Below are positions 54,433-63,040 of a DNA stretch of 64,000 bases, in pieces. Numbering within the stretch: position 1 is the stretch's first letter; each line of letters starts with the position of its first letter. This stretch comes from Neptunicoccus sediminis (GTDB lineage Bacteria > Pseudomonadota > Alphaproteobacteria > Rhodobacterales > Rhodobacteraceae). The notes beneath the pieces were generated by a model. The model had not been told where the DNA came from. It saw nothing but the letters and a program-made list of their open reading frames with translations, and made no database searches. The stretch lies in contig NZ_MDVX01000001.1 of NCBI RefSeq assembly GCF_001719615.1, forward strand, positions 434,001 through 498,000. The letters are read 5' to 3'. The position numbers were made by a program, and so were the translations under genes.

Positions 54433-54993
54433 GTGAAGCGGTCTGAGGCGGTGGCGCGGCTTGCGGTTCTGGAGCGGGCGGAGGCGTTGAAGGATGTATT
54501 CCGCTCGGGCTTTACGGGGGAGGGGCGGCGCGAGAGCACGGCGGCCCATACCTGGCGCTTGTGTTTGTGGGTTGTGTTGTTTGAGGACCAGTGCGACGGG
54601 CTCGACATTGCCCGTCTGTTAAAGCTGGCGGTGCTGCATGATCTGGGAGAGGCCGTGTCGGGGGATATTCCCGCAACAGAGCAGGTAGCGGATAAAAGCG
54701 CCGAGGAGCGGGCCGATTTTGCCAGCCTGTTGGAAGGGTTGTTGCCAGCGCAGGCTGATGGCTTGCTTGCGCTTTGGGATGAGTATGAAAATGCGGCCAG
54801 TCCGGAGGCACGGTTGATCAAAGGGCTCGACAAATTGGAGACCATTCTGCAGCACACGCAGGGGCAAAATCCGGCGGATTTCGACTACGGGTTCAATCTG
54901 GATTACGGGCAGCGCTATATGGACGGCCACCCGTTGTTGCAGGTGTTGCGGCCCTTGCTTGATGAAAAGACCCGTGCACGGATGGAAGGGTAG
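54433..54993 (+). CDS. HD-domain hydrolase (YfbR/HDDC2-like)
   Basis: A 186-residue HD-superfamily protein. Metal ligands H39 (RRESTAAHTWRL), H69-D70 (LAVLHDLGEAVSGDI) and a later D in IKGLDKLETIL match 5'-deoxynucleotidase-like HD proteins, which clear deoxynucleoside monophosphates. The GTG at 54433 has a weak GGGGCG site; a TTG at 54415 lies inside the interspersed repeat and is a less likely start. It follows the amidase by 32 bp and may be co-transcribed. Confidence 0.82.
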   Translation: MKRSEAVARLAVLERAEALKDVFRSGFTGEGRRESTAAHTWRLCLWVVLFEDQCDGLDIARLLKLAVLHDLGEAVSGDIPATEQVADKSAEERADFASLLEGLLPAQADGLLALWDEYENAASPEARLIKGLDKLETILQHTQGQNPADFDYGFNLDYGQRYMDGHPLLQVLRPLLDEKTRARMEG

Positions 54994-55007
54994 GCCGGTG
55001 GCCTGCC

Positions 55008-55976
55008 CTATTTGTGATAGGGTCTGCCGATGGCAGCGGGCGGGCGCGGTTTGCCGATGAAACCAGCCAGCAGCAGCACGGTCAGCACATAGGGCATTGC
55101 CAGCATCAGTTGCGTTGGCACCTCTCCGATCAAGGGCAGGGCAACGCCTTCGAGACGGGTGGTGGCTGCCTCAAGGAAGCCGAACATCAGGCAGGCCATA
55201 AAGGCGCTGAGCGGTTTCCAGTTGCCAAAGATCACAGCCGCCAGCGCGATATAGCCTTTGCCGGCGGACATTTCGCGCACAAAATTGCCGCCCTGTGCGA
55301 TGGACAGATAGGCACCAGCAATACCGCAGAGGGCGCCGCCCACGATCAATGCGCGGTAGCGCAGCCATGTGACCGAGATACCTGCGGAATCCACAGCCTC
55401 CGGGACTTCACCCACGGCCCGCAGCCGCAGGCCAAAGCGGGAGCGGTAGAGGATTAGGGCGGTCAGTGGCACGGCGAGCAGGGCCACATAGACGAGCATG
55501 TTATGACCCGAGATTAGCTGGCGATAGATGGTGCCAAGGACCGGCACGCTGTCCATCATATCCACGCCCCACCACTCTATCGGGGTGAACCGGTCTTCGC
55601 GCGGCAGCGAGGGTGTTTGACCGCCCCGTTTGAACAATGCAATGCCAAGCACGATTGTCAGCCCGCTGGCCAGAATGTTGATCGCAACGCCGGAAACAAC
55701 CTGATCGCCTCTGTGGGTGATACAGGCGAAACCGTGGATCAGGGACATGAAAATCCCCGCCAGCATTGCACAGCCAAGGCCGAGCCACGCCGAGCCTGTC
55801 AGTGCCGCGATGGTGGCGGCGACAAAGGCACCGGACAGCAGTTTGCCTTCCAGCGATATGTCCACGATGCCGGAACGTTCCGAAAAGATACCCGCCATAG
55901 CGCAAAGCATCAGTGGCGTTGCGATCCGCAGGGTTGCATCAAGCGAGAGCAGCAGTTGGTAGAGGAAATCAGCCAT
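55008..55976 (-). CDS. Nucleoside-type ABC transporter permease (second)
   Basis: A 322-residue permease with about eight spans, of the family used by BMP-type nucleoside and simple-sugar importers (LRIATPLMLCAMAGIFSERSGIVDISLEGK is the usual N-terminal signature; FGLRLRAVGEVPEAVDSAGI is the cytoplasmic loop). It starts at ATG 55976 and overlaps the end of the first permease by eight bases. It is the last gene of the nucleoside operon and converges with the HD gene. Confidence 0.9.
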   Translation of the reverse strand: MADFLYQLLLSLDATLRIATPLMLCAMAGIFSERSGIVDISLEGKLLSGAFVAATIAALTGSAWLGLGCAMLAGIFMSLIHGFACITHRGDQVVSGVAINILASGLTIVLGIALFKRGGQTPSLPREDRFTPIEWWGVDMMDSVPVLGTIYRQLISGHNMLVYVALLAVPLTALILYRSRFGLRLRAVGEVPEAVDSAGISVTWLRYRALIVGGALCGIAGAYLSIAQGGNFVREMSAGKGYIALAAVIFGNWKPLSAFMACLMFGFLEAATTRLEGVALPLIGEVPTQLMLAMPYVLTVLLLAGFIGKPRPPAAIGRPYHK

Positions 55977-57090
55977 TTGCAGGATCCTTCGGTGCAACGA
56001 ATTTCGCAATCATCCGCGCCAGCGGCGGGTTGAACATATAGGCCAGCGCCCCCGAGAAGAGGATGATCATCCCCTGTATCAGCAACACCATCTCGCGGGT
56101 GATGGACTGAAATTCAAAGTCCAGCTCGCCGCCGCCCTGTGTCAGCGCCCCGAACAGCAGGGCTGCGAGGAAAATTCCGATGGGATGGTTGCGTCCCATC
56201 AGGGCCACCGCGATGCCGGTAAAGCCGTATCCGGCGGTGAAGTTCAGCACCACCTTGTGATTGAAGCCTAGAATTTCATTGGTGGCGAGCAATCCGGCAA
56301 AGCCGCCGGAAATCGCCATCGTGATGATAATGGTCCGCGCCACATTGATCCCGGCATAATGGGCAGCTTCCTGATTTTGCCCGACCGAGCGGATGTTGAA
56401 GCCAAGTCGCGTGTGCCAGACCAGCACGTAAAACACCGCCATCGCGCCAAGGGCGATCAGGAAGGATGCGTTCAGCGGCGAACTGGTGATGTCAAAGCCC
56501 AGAGGACGCAGCATGTCGGCCATTTTCGGGAGCAGTGTGCTCTCGGCCAGTTTCGCGGTTTGCGGGGATTGCTGACCGGCTTCAAGCATCGGTCCGGCCA
56601 GAAGATAGACCATCAGGGATGCTGCGAGGAAGTTGAACATAATCGTGGTGATCACGATATGACTGCCCCGTTTGGCCTGTAGATACCCGGGAATAACACC
56701 CCAGATGCCACCGGCAATAAAAGCACCCAGCACAGCCAGCGGAATCGCCAGTGGCGCGGGCAGGTAAACTCCGAGACTGAAAGAGGCGAGCGCGGCGCCA
56801 AGACCGCCGATCAGGGCCTGTCCCTCACCGCCGATATTGAACATCTTGCAGTGGAAGGCCAGCGCGACCGCCAGTCCGGTGAAAACATAATTTGTGGTAT
56901 AAAACAGCGTATAGCCCAGCCCGCCGGAATAGACGAATGCGCCCTTGATCATCACGCCCAGTGCTTCGATCGGGTTTTCCCCGATGGCGAGTACGATCAG
57001 GCCGCAGATGAAAAATGCGGCGAAAAGGTTTATGATCGGGAGCAGGATCAGGTCTGCCCAGCGGGGAAGGGGGGGAGTTGGCGTGCTCAT
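55969..57090 (-). CDS. Nucleoside-type ABC transporter permease (first)
   Basis: A 373-residue inner-membrane permease (about nine spans). The N-terminal half has NYVFTGLAVALAFHCKMFNIGGEGQ, the loop LGFNIRSVGQNQEAAHYAGI, and GFTGIAVALMGRNHPIGI, all characteristic of nucleoside/BMP importers. The ATG at 57090 overlaps the ATPase stop by four bases. It forms the membrane pore with the second permease. Confidence 0.9.
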   Translation of the reverse strand: MSTPTPPLPRWADLILLPIINLFAAFFICGLIVLAIGENPIEALGVMIKGAFVYSGGLGYTLFYTTNYVFTGLAVALAFHCKMFNIGGEGQALIGGLGAALASFSLGVYLPAPLAIPLAVLGAFIAGGIWGVIPGYLQAKRGSHIVITTIMFNFLAASLMVYLLAGPMLEAGQQSPQTAKLAESTLLPKMADMLRPLGFDITSSPLNASFLIALGAMAVFYVLVWHTRLGFNIRSVGQNQEAAHYAGINVARTIIITMAISGGFAGLLATNEILGFNHKVVLNFTAGYGFTGIAVALMGRNHPIGIFLAALLFGALTQGGGELDFEFQSITREMVLLIQGMIILFSGALAYMFNPPLARMIAKFVAPKDPANG

Positions 57091-58616
57091 GCGGCGGCCT
57101 CTTGTCTTTGACCGGCCATCATCAGGCCAAGGGTTTGTCTGTCTGCATCGGCGCTGTCGATAATGCCAACGTTCTGCCCGCCACATAGCACCATGATGCG
57201 GTCTGACAGGGACATGATCTCGTCGAGTTCGACCGAGACCAGCAGGATCGCGCAGCCCGCGTCCCGCAGTTCCAGCAGTTGCTTGTGAATGAACTCAATC
57301 GCGCCCACATCAACGCCCCGTGTGGGCTGGCCCACCAGCAAAACGCCGGGGTTGGCGGAAAATTCCCGTGCGATGACGATTTTCTGCTGGTTGCCACCGG
57401 AAAAATTCTTGGCATTCAGACGCGGGTTGGGCGGGCGCACATCGTAATGGGCCATTTTGTCTTCGCAATTCTGCTGGATCGTCTTGTAATCGAACAGCTT
57501 CCCACTGCCAGCCAGTTCGGTATCCTGAAACCCGAGGATCATGTTTTCCCGCGCTTCAAAGTTCAGCACCAGCCCGTGGGTGTGACGGTCTTCGGGGATA
57601 TGGCCGACGCCAAGGTCGCGGATGATGCGCGGGTCGGTCTGGTCGGCGGCGGTGACTTCGGTGCCCAGAATGTTCAGGCTGCCGCTGGTGAGGTGACGCA
57701 TACCCGCAAGGGTTTCCATCAATTGCGTCTGGCCGTTGCCGGAAACGCCGGCCACCCCGAGGATTTCGCCGGAGCGCACTTCAAAGTTGATGTCTTCCAG
57801 TTCCACCACGCCCTGTGCATTGGTGTAGCCGAGGTTCTTGGCAGAAAACCGCACTTCGGCGGGTTTGGCGGGTTTGCGGTCCACCTCCAGCAGCACTTCG
57901 CGTCCGACCATCAGTTCGGCCAGTTCCTGCGGCGAGGTTTCGGATGTCTTGCGGTGGCCGACCATTTCCCCCTGCCGCATGATCGACACAGTGTCAGTGA
58001 TGTCCATGATCTCGGACAGCTTATGGGTGATCAGCAGGACGGAGACCCCGTCATCGCGCAGAACCTTGAGAATCTCGAAAAGCTGGTCTGCTTCCTGTGG
58101 GGTAAGAACGCCGGTGGGTTCGTCAAGGATCAACACTTTTGCGCCGCCCTTCAGCGCCTTGATGATCTCTACCCGTTGGCGCTGGCCCACGTTCAGATCG
58201 GACACCAGCGCATGGGGATCCACCTGCAAATTGTAGGTTTCAGACAGATGCAGCAACCGTTCCAGCGCTGCGCCGCGACCGTCACGCAACATTAAACCGC
58301 CCTCGGTTCCCAGCATGACATTTTCCAGCACGGTAAAGGTTGGCACCAGCATAAAATGCTGGTGTACCATGCCAATCCCGTGTTCGATGGCATCCGCAGA
58401 GGAGCGCACATCCACCTTTTGACCGCCAAAGTGGATTTCACCACTGTCCGCACGGTGCATTCCGTAGATGATATTCATCAGGGTGGATTTGCCCGCACCG
58501 TTTTCACCGATGATACCGTGTATGGAACCGGCCTCGACAGCAAGATTGATGTTCTTGTTGGCTTTTACCAAGCCGAATGACTTGCTGACGTTTTTCAGTT
58601 CCAGCGCAGTATTCAT
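57087..58616 (-). CDS. Nucleoside-type ABC transporter ATP-binding protein, two cassettes
   Basis: A 509-residue protein with two ABC domains. The first has Walker A IGENGAGKSTLM, signature LNVGQRQR, Walker B ILDEPTGVLTPQE. The second has Walker A-like VSGNGQTQLM, as in RbsA/MglA-type proteins where the second site is degenerate, signature FSGGNQQK, and Walker B LLVGQPTRGVD. It drives the two permeases encoded directly downstream. A 157-bp gap with a stable hairpin separates it from the binding-protein gene. Confidence 0.9.
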   Translation of the reverse strand: MNTALELKNVSKSFGLVKANKNINLAVEAGSIHGIIGENGAGKSTLMNIIYGMHRADSGEIHFGGQKVDVRSSADAIEHGIGMVHQHFMLVPTFTVLENVMLGTEGGLMLRDGRGAALERLLHLSETYNLQVDPHALVSDLNVGQRQRVEIIKALKGGAKVLILDEPTGVLTPQEADQLFEILKVLRDDGVSVLLITHKLSEIMDITDTVSIMRQGEMVGHRKTSETSPQELAELMVGREVLLEVDRKPAKPAEVRFSAKNLGYTNAQGVVELEDINFEVRSGEILGVAGVSGNGQTQLMETLAGMRHLTSGSLNILGTEVTAADQTDPRIIRDLGVGHIPEDRHTHGLVLNFEARENMILGFQDTELAGSGKLFDYKTIQQNCEDKMAHYDVRPPNPRLNAKNFSGGNQQKIVIAREFSANPGVLLVGQPTRGVDVGAIEFIHKQLLELRDAGCAILLVSVELDEIMSLSDRIMVLCGGQNVGIIDSADADRQTLGLMMAGQRQEAAA

Positions 58617-58736
58617 GTGTGTCCCTCACCCTGAAGAAGGCCTGTTGTTGGTCCGGATCGTTGTCTTGCCCGACTTGCGTTTAGGCTCCGGCGTGAGAGC
58701 GTAAACGAAATACCGGGGCGCAGGTGCGCGCGGGGT

Positions 58737-58758
58737 GGGACGGCCCGAAGGCCGCCCC
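58737..58758 (-). other. Stable hairpin between binding-protein and ATPase genes
   Basis: On the minus-strand RNA, GGGGCGGCC pairs with GGCCGTCCC (one G-U pair) across a TTCG loop, 15 bp after the binding-protein stop codon. It is not followed by a T-run. Hairpins at this position commonly protect the abundant binding-protein message from 3' decay and lower expression of the transport genes. Confidence 0.6.
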
Positions 58759-58773
58759 GTTGAATGTAATGGA

Positions 58774-59784
58774 TTACATCTTGCAGCTGTTGTCGGAACG
58801 GTAGTCGTGGACTTCGATTTCACCCGAAGTGATCCGTGCTGCGGCCTGATCAATCGCGGATTTCATTTCCGGTGTGATCAGATCGGCGTTGTATTCGTCC
58901 AGTGCCCAGCCAACGCCACCTTCGGCAACGCCCAGCAGACGGACGCCGGTTTCAAATTCGCCGGACATGGCGTCTTTCATGGTTTCATAAGCGGCCACAT
59001 CCACGCGTTTCAGCATGGAGGTCAGCACGTTGCCGGGGGCCATGTAGTTCTGGTTGGAATCCACGCCGATGGCCAGTTTGCCCGCATCCGCTGCGGCCTG
59101 AATTACACCAACGCCGGTGCCGCCAGCAGCCTGAAAGATCACGTCTGCGCCACGGTCGATCTGGGCTTGTGTCAGCTCGGACCCTTTGGTCGGGTCGTTC
59201 CATGCCGCCGGAGTGGTGCCGGTCATGTTTTGCAGGACTTTTGCATCCTCTTTGGTGGCCTTAACGCCTTGTTCATAGCCGCAGGCAAATGCGCGGATCA
59301 GGGGGATGTCCATGCCGCCGACAAAGCCGACAGTGCCGGTGTCAGAGGCCATCGCCGCGGCCACGCCAACCAGATAGGAGCCTTCCTGTTCCTTGAACGC
59401 ATACTGGCGCAGGTTCGGGTGATCCAGCCATGACACGTCAATGATAGAGAAGTTCACGTCAGGGTTGGCCGCAGCCACCGCAGAAATCGCGTCAGCCTGT
59501 GCAAAACCTACGCCCAGAACGATCGTCGCACCGCGCTGAACCATTTTTTCCATCGCCTGCTGGCGCTGGGCTTCGTTGGTGACTTCGAATTCCATCACCT
59601 CAACGCCGGTTTCGTCCTGAAACTTTTTAATGCCGGCATAAACGCCTTCGTTGAAGGATTTGTCGAATTTACCGCCCATATCGTAGATAACGGCCGGTTT
59701 AAAATCGCCGTGGCTTTCGGCCACTGCAAAAGAGGATACGGCTGTGAATGCACCAGCCAGTACCGTTGTAAGTACTTTTTTCAT
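58774..59784 (-). CDS. BMP-family ABC transporter substrate-binding protein (PnrA-like)
   Basis: A 336-residue exported protein with signal peptide MKKVLTTVLAGAFTAVSSFAVAE (no lipobox cysteine, so soluble periplasmic). The BMP family core is clear: AVIYDMGGKFDKSFNEGVYAG, GVGFAQADAISAVAAANP, GFVGGMDIPLIRAFACGYEQG, GTGVGVIQAAADAGKLAIGVD. BMP/PnrA proteins bind purine or pyrimidine nucleosides. The downstream ATPase and permeases, and the upstream nucleoside hydrolase and ribokinase, support nucleoside uptake. Confidence 0.9.
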   Translation of the reverse strand: MKKVLTTVLAGAFTAVSSFAVAESHGDFKPAVIYDMGGKFDKSFNEGVYAGIKKFQDETGVEVMEFEVTNEAQRQQAMEKMVQRGATIVLGVGFAQADAISAVAAANPDVNFSIIDVSWLDHPNLRQYAFKEQEGSYLVGVAAAMASDTGTVGFVGGMDIPLIRAFACGYEQGVKATKEDAKVLQNMTGTTPAAWNDPTKGSELTQAQIDRGADVIFQAAGGTGVGVIQAAADAGKLAIGVDSNQNYMAPGNVLTSMLKRVDVAAYETMKDAMSGEFETGVRLLGVAEGGVGWALDEYNADLITPEMKSAIDQAAARITSGEIEVHDYRSDNSCKM

Positions 59785-59849
59785 TGAAGTCTCCTTGTTG
59801 GCGGCACCGCAGCGGCACCTTTGGGTTTGTAACAGCCTTGGGCGCAGGA

Positions 59850-60692
59850 TTAGCTGCGCTGGCCGATCTCTTTAAGTCTCTCTTCCAGAAATTCACCGGC
59901 AGTCTGGTGGTCCAGTTGCACATCGGGGCGCGGGTGCATGAACAGCGGCAGGGAATAGCGGGATTTGTTTTCCTGTTTGGGCGGGTTTACCACACGGTGG
60001 ATGGTGGAGGGATAATAATTGCGCGATGCACGCTCCAGCATGTCACCGGCATTCACATTGATATAGCCGGTGCCACAGGGAATGTCGTGCCAGTTGCCGT
60101 TCACATCCTGCGCCTGAAGGCCGGGCTCCGATCCTGTCACCAGCAGGGTAATCAGGTTAATGTCGCCATGGGCCGCCGCGCGCACTTCGCCCGGTTGCAC
60201 ATCATCGGGCAGGGGCGGATAGTGCAGAACCCGCAGCAGGTGGCTGTCGCTGTCCTTGATCATATCCTGAAACGGCATGGAAAGCTGGTCTTTGACGTCA
60301 TCCGGTGTGACCTGATCCAGCCAGCCGAGCAGCATCTTGCCCATGCCAACCATCTTGTTGTGGAAATTCTTTGTCACCTCGGAGACGCCTTCGGGAAGGT
60401 CGTTCTTCTGGTAGACGTGGTAAAATTCCTTAAGGTCTTTTTGGGCGGCGCCTTTGGCGTTCTCGGATTTATAACCGAAATAGCCCGAAGGATCGCCCAT
60501 ATCGGTGGCGTCTTTCAGCTTGTCGTCGCTGGCGAAATAATCCGGCCACACATCATACATGGCTTCGATTTCGGACATGTCGATGTCGTGGTCCTTAATC
60601 ACCGCAAAACCGGTTTCGCGCAGGGATTTGGCGAATTTTTCCGGTGCGTCCGGATCGGACGGGCTGACGGCGAGTACGGCGAATTCTGTCAT
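59850..60692 (-). CDS. 2-oxoglutarate/Fe(II)-type oxygenase, isopenicillin N synthase family
   Basis: A 280-residue dioxygenase-fold protein. The iron ligands H175-x-D177 (AAAHGDINLITLLV) and H232 (STIHRVVNP) are complete, and R245-x-S247 (SRYSLP), which binds the 2-oxoglutarate carboxylate in this family, is present. An N-terminal AVSPSDPDAPEKFAKSLRETGFAVIKDH segment matches the non-haem dioxygenase domain. Located between nucleoside hydrolase and BMP genes, its substrate is likely a nucleobase, nucleoside or sugar derivative; thymine 7-hydroxylases and pyrimidine deoxynucleoside dioxygenases belong to the same broad class. That substrate call is inference. Confidence 0.85.
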   Translation of the reverse strand: MTEFAVLAVSPSDPDAPEKFAKSLRETGFAVIKDHDIDMSEIEAMYDVWPDYFASDDKLKDATDMGDPSGYFGYKSENAKGAAQKDLKEFYHVYQKNDLPEGVSEVTKNFHNKMVGMGKMLLGWLDQVTPDDVKDQLSMPFQDMIKDSDSHLLRVLHYPPLPDDVQPGEVRAAAHGDINLITLLVTGSEPGLQAQDVNGNWHDIPCGTGYINVNAGDMLERASRNYYPSTIHRVVNPPKQENKSRYSLPLFMHPRPDVQLDHQTAGEFLEERLKEIGQRS

Positions 60693-60707
60693 GGGAGTTC
60701 TCCTGTT

Positions 60708-61628
60708 TTAAGAACCGGTTTCAAACATTGTCAAAAACCGGCGTTTCACACCATCAATATCCACGCCCATAGGCACTTTGTGTTTTGGTCGGGACGGATC
60801 GGTAGAACGGATTGTCTGGCCTATGCGATCACCGTCCACGATAACTTCTAGCGCGTGGTTTTCAATGGTAAAATACTGGGGGTCTGTGATGGCAATGACT
60901 GCCGTCGGGTCATGCATTTGCGAGCCTGAAATCCCGTGGTGGGTCTCGTAAAAGTTTACGTAATACTGGACCGCTTCGTTCAGGAAACCGCCGAGTTTCG
61001 GGCTGGCCTTGGCGATGGCGGCGAAATCCGGTTTGTCGCACACCACCTGTGTCGTGACATCAAGCCCGACCATCGTCAGCGGCCAATGGGCGGAAAAGAC
61101 CTCATCTGCGGCGTGGGGGTCGTTCCAGATATTGGCTTCGGCATAGGCGGAAACATTGCCCCGCTCCAACCCGCCGCCCATGATCACGACGGATTTGACC
61201 TTCTCCGCGATTGTCGGGTCGTGGCGCAACGCAAGCGCGATGTTGGTCAGGGGTCCGATCGGGCAAAGCGTGATCTCGGACGGATTTTCATTGATCAGGC
61301 GGCAGATAAACTCATGGGCTGGCTCATCCACCGGACGGGCGGTGGTGTCTTGGGCAGGCATGTCGCCAAAGCCCTCGGCCCCGTGCACATAATCCGAAAC
61401 CGGATTCGGCGTCTGCACCAGCGGTTTGCCAGCGCCTTTTGCTACCGGAATTTCCTGTCCGGCCCGTTCTGCCAGCACGATGGCATTGCGGGCGGCGATT
61501 TCCGTTGTGACATTGCCAAAAACACTGGTCATGCCGACAATCTCGATTTCGGGGTGCAGGGCGGCGTAAAAGATCGCCATTGCATCGTCGATGCCGGGGT
61601 CGGTGTCGATAAGGATCTTATGGGTCAT
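60708..61628 (-). CDS. Inosine/uridine-preferring nucleoside hydrolase family protein
   Basis: A 306-residue hydrolase with the calcium-binding D8-x-D10-x-x-x-D14-D15 motif (LIDTDPGIDDA), and later MGGGLERGNVSAYAEANIWNDPHAADEVF, which is the family's second metal segment. It splits ribonucleosides to base and ribose. Its start overlaps the stop of the ribokinase gene by four bases. The pair turns nucleosides into ribose 5-phosphate for central metabolism. Confidence 0.93.
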   Translation of the reverse strand: MTHKILIDTDPGIDDAMAIFYAALHPEIEIVGMTSVFGNVTTEIAARNAIVLAERAGQEIPVAKGAGKPLVQTPNPVSDYVHGAEGFGDMPAQDTTARPVDEPAHEFICRLINENPSEITLCPIGPLTNIALALRHDPTIAEKVKSVVIMGGGLERGNVSAYAEANIWNDPHAADEVFSAHWPLTMVGLDVTTQVVCDKPDFAAIAKASPKLGGFLNEAVQYYVNFYETHHGISGSQMHDPTAVIAITDPQYFTIENHALEVIVDGDRIGQTIRSTDPSRPKHKVPMGVDIDGVKRRFLTMFETGS

Positions 61629-62500
61629 GTGTTGGCTTTCAGGAAGGACAATGTGTCTTCGCGGGTCGGGATCGCAGGGGCGGCCCCGGCGCGTGTCACC
61701 TGTACCGCGGCGGCAGCGGCGGCGAATTGCAGCGCTTGGGCCGGATCGTCGCTAGCCGACAGTTCTGCAACGAAGGCCCCAAGGAAGGTATCGCCTGCCC
61801 CTGTGGTATCGGTCGCGGTCACGGCAAAGCTGCTCTGGTCGAACTGCTGGCCGTCCGCATAAAGGGTCGCGCCCTTAGCGCCTTTGGTGATCAGCAGGTA
61901 AGGCAGGCCGACAGACTGGAGGTCTTTGCCAAGGGCGGTTTGCAGCGCTGCGGCTTCGCCTTCGTTCACCGCCAGAAGGTGGATATGGTCGAGCATCGGG
62001 ATCGCGTGATCCGCATCAAAAGGTGCTGCCGAATAAACAACCCTTAGACCCTTTGCCTTGGCCATGCGGGCCATTTCCGGCACCGCGTTTGTTTCATTTT
62101 GGCACAAGACCCAGTCTTTGGCGGGATCGGCCTGTGCCAGCGCCGCGTCGAACTGGTCTGTGGTAAAGGCTTGGTTGGAGCCGCCAAACAGGACGATCTG
62201 GTTCTCCGCATTGTCATCCACAAAGATCACCGCATGGCCTGTGGGGGTGGTGACACGGCGCAGCCCGTCAGTGGACAGGCCGAAACCGGCAATCTGTTCG
62301 CGCAGCCAGTCCCCGTCCGGTCCAAGGCACCCGAGGTGCAGGGTTTGCGCGCCAGAGCGGTGCGCCGCGATGGACTGGTTGATGCCTTTGCCGCCGAGAT
62401 ATTTCTCAAACGAACCGGAGGCGAGCGTTTCCCCCGCTGCCGGAAGATGGGGCACGCGGTAGACCAGATCGAGGTTTATAGAGCCGAAATTCAGGATCAT
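61625..62500 (-). CDS. rbsK: Ribokinase (PfkB family carbohydrate kinase)
   Basis: A 291-residue PfkB-family kinase. N-terminal GSINLDLVYRVPHLPAAGETL and GGKGINQSIAAHRSGA motifs, and the catalytic DTTGAGDTFLGAFVAEL near the C-terminus, match ribokinases. It phosphorylates ribose, consistent with the nucleoside hydrolase gene directly downstream. It is the first gene of the minus-strand nucleoside operon; its promoter lies at 62501-62672. Substrates other than ribose are possible for this family. Confidence 0.88.
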   Translation of the reverse strand: MILNFGSINLDLVYRVPHLPAAGETLASGSFEKYLGGKGINQSIAAHRSGAQTLHLGCLGPDGDWLREQIAGFGLSTDGLRRVTTPTGHAVIFVDDNAENQIVLFGGSNQAFTTDQFDAALAQADPAKDWVLCQNETNAVPEMARMAKAKGLRVVYSAAPFDADHAIPMLDHIHLLAVNEGEAAALQTALGKDLQSVGLPYLLITKGAKGATLYADGQQFDQSSFAVTATDTTGAGDTFLGAFVAELSASDDPAQALQFAAAAAAVQVTRAGAAPAIPTREDTLSFLKANT

Positions 62501-62630
62501 TTATTTGGGCATTGTCCCTGTTGGATCGAGGATAAAGAGCAACGCTAGCGGGTTTGATGCAGCTTCTCTAGTATTTTTTTCGTTTTTCCTGACCAAACGG
62601 ACAAGTTTTCGATGCGAGGCGCGGAAATGC

Positions 62631-62650
62631 GCTCCGCGCGGGGATATTTG
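62631..62650 (+). repeat. Short interspersed repeat, diverged copy 4
   Basis: Shares GCTCCG and CGGGGATATTT with copy 1 but has a different tail. It lies 23 bp downstream of the SCP2 gene. Confidence 0.4.
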
Positions 62651-62672
62651 TCGAAAATGGAGCCGGTGCGGA

Positions 62673-62966
62673 TCAGGCTTTGGTAAGGATTTCGGAGACT
62701 TTCAAAGCGCGCATGTTAGAGCCGTCCACCTTTAGTTTGCCCGACATAAAGGCCATTGCGGGGTTCTGGCTGCCGTCCAGAATGTTGCGAAAGGTCTGTT
62801 CGGTCGCAGTCAGCGTGACGTCGGCGTCTGCGTCAGACAGGGTTGCGCCCTGATCGGTCAGGTGCACACTGCCGTGATCGCGGATCACCAGTTTGGCGCT
62901 GCCTTGCAGGGTGCCGGTGACACGGGGGGACAGGTGATCGAGGAACTCTTGCAGGACTGCGGACAT
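62673..62966 (-). CDS. SCP2 sterol-binding-domain protein
   Basis: A 97-residue, single-domain SCP2-like protein (LSPRVTGTLQGSAKLVIRDHGSVHL, DADVTLTATEQTFRNILDGSQNPAMAFMSGKLKVDGSNMRALKVSEIL). SCP2 domains form a lipid-binding cavity; small bacterial members may carry fatty acyl or other hydrophobic ligands. The GGAGG ribosome-binding site sits seven bases before ATG 62966 and lies entirely in the 3' arm of a perfect 11-bp hairpin, which should limit its translation. It is 75 bp from the end of the TRAP permease gene on the same strand. Confidence 0.85.
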   Translation of the reverse strand: MSAVLQEFLDHLSPRVTGTLQGSAKLVIRDHGSVHLTDQGATLSDADADVTLTATEQTFRNILDGSQNPAMAFMSGKLKVDGSNMRALKVSEILTKA

Positions 62967-62969
62967 GAT

Positions 62970-62999
62970 TAAGCCTCCGGTTGGGTGGCCGGAGGCTTA
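62970..62999 (-). promoter_or_regulatory. Hairpin that buries the SCP2 ribosome-binding site
   Basis: TAAGCCTCCGG and CCGGAGGCTTA pair perfectly (11 bp) with an 8-base loop, on the minus-strand message. The GGAGG of the SCP2 gene is inside the second arm. It may be a terminator without a T-run for the TRAP gene, or a translational switch. Confidence 0.6.
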
Positions 63000-63040
63000 G
63001 CCGCGCTAGGCGCGTTTGGGCAAGCTTGCCGTTGCGGAAG

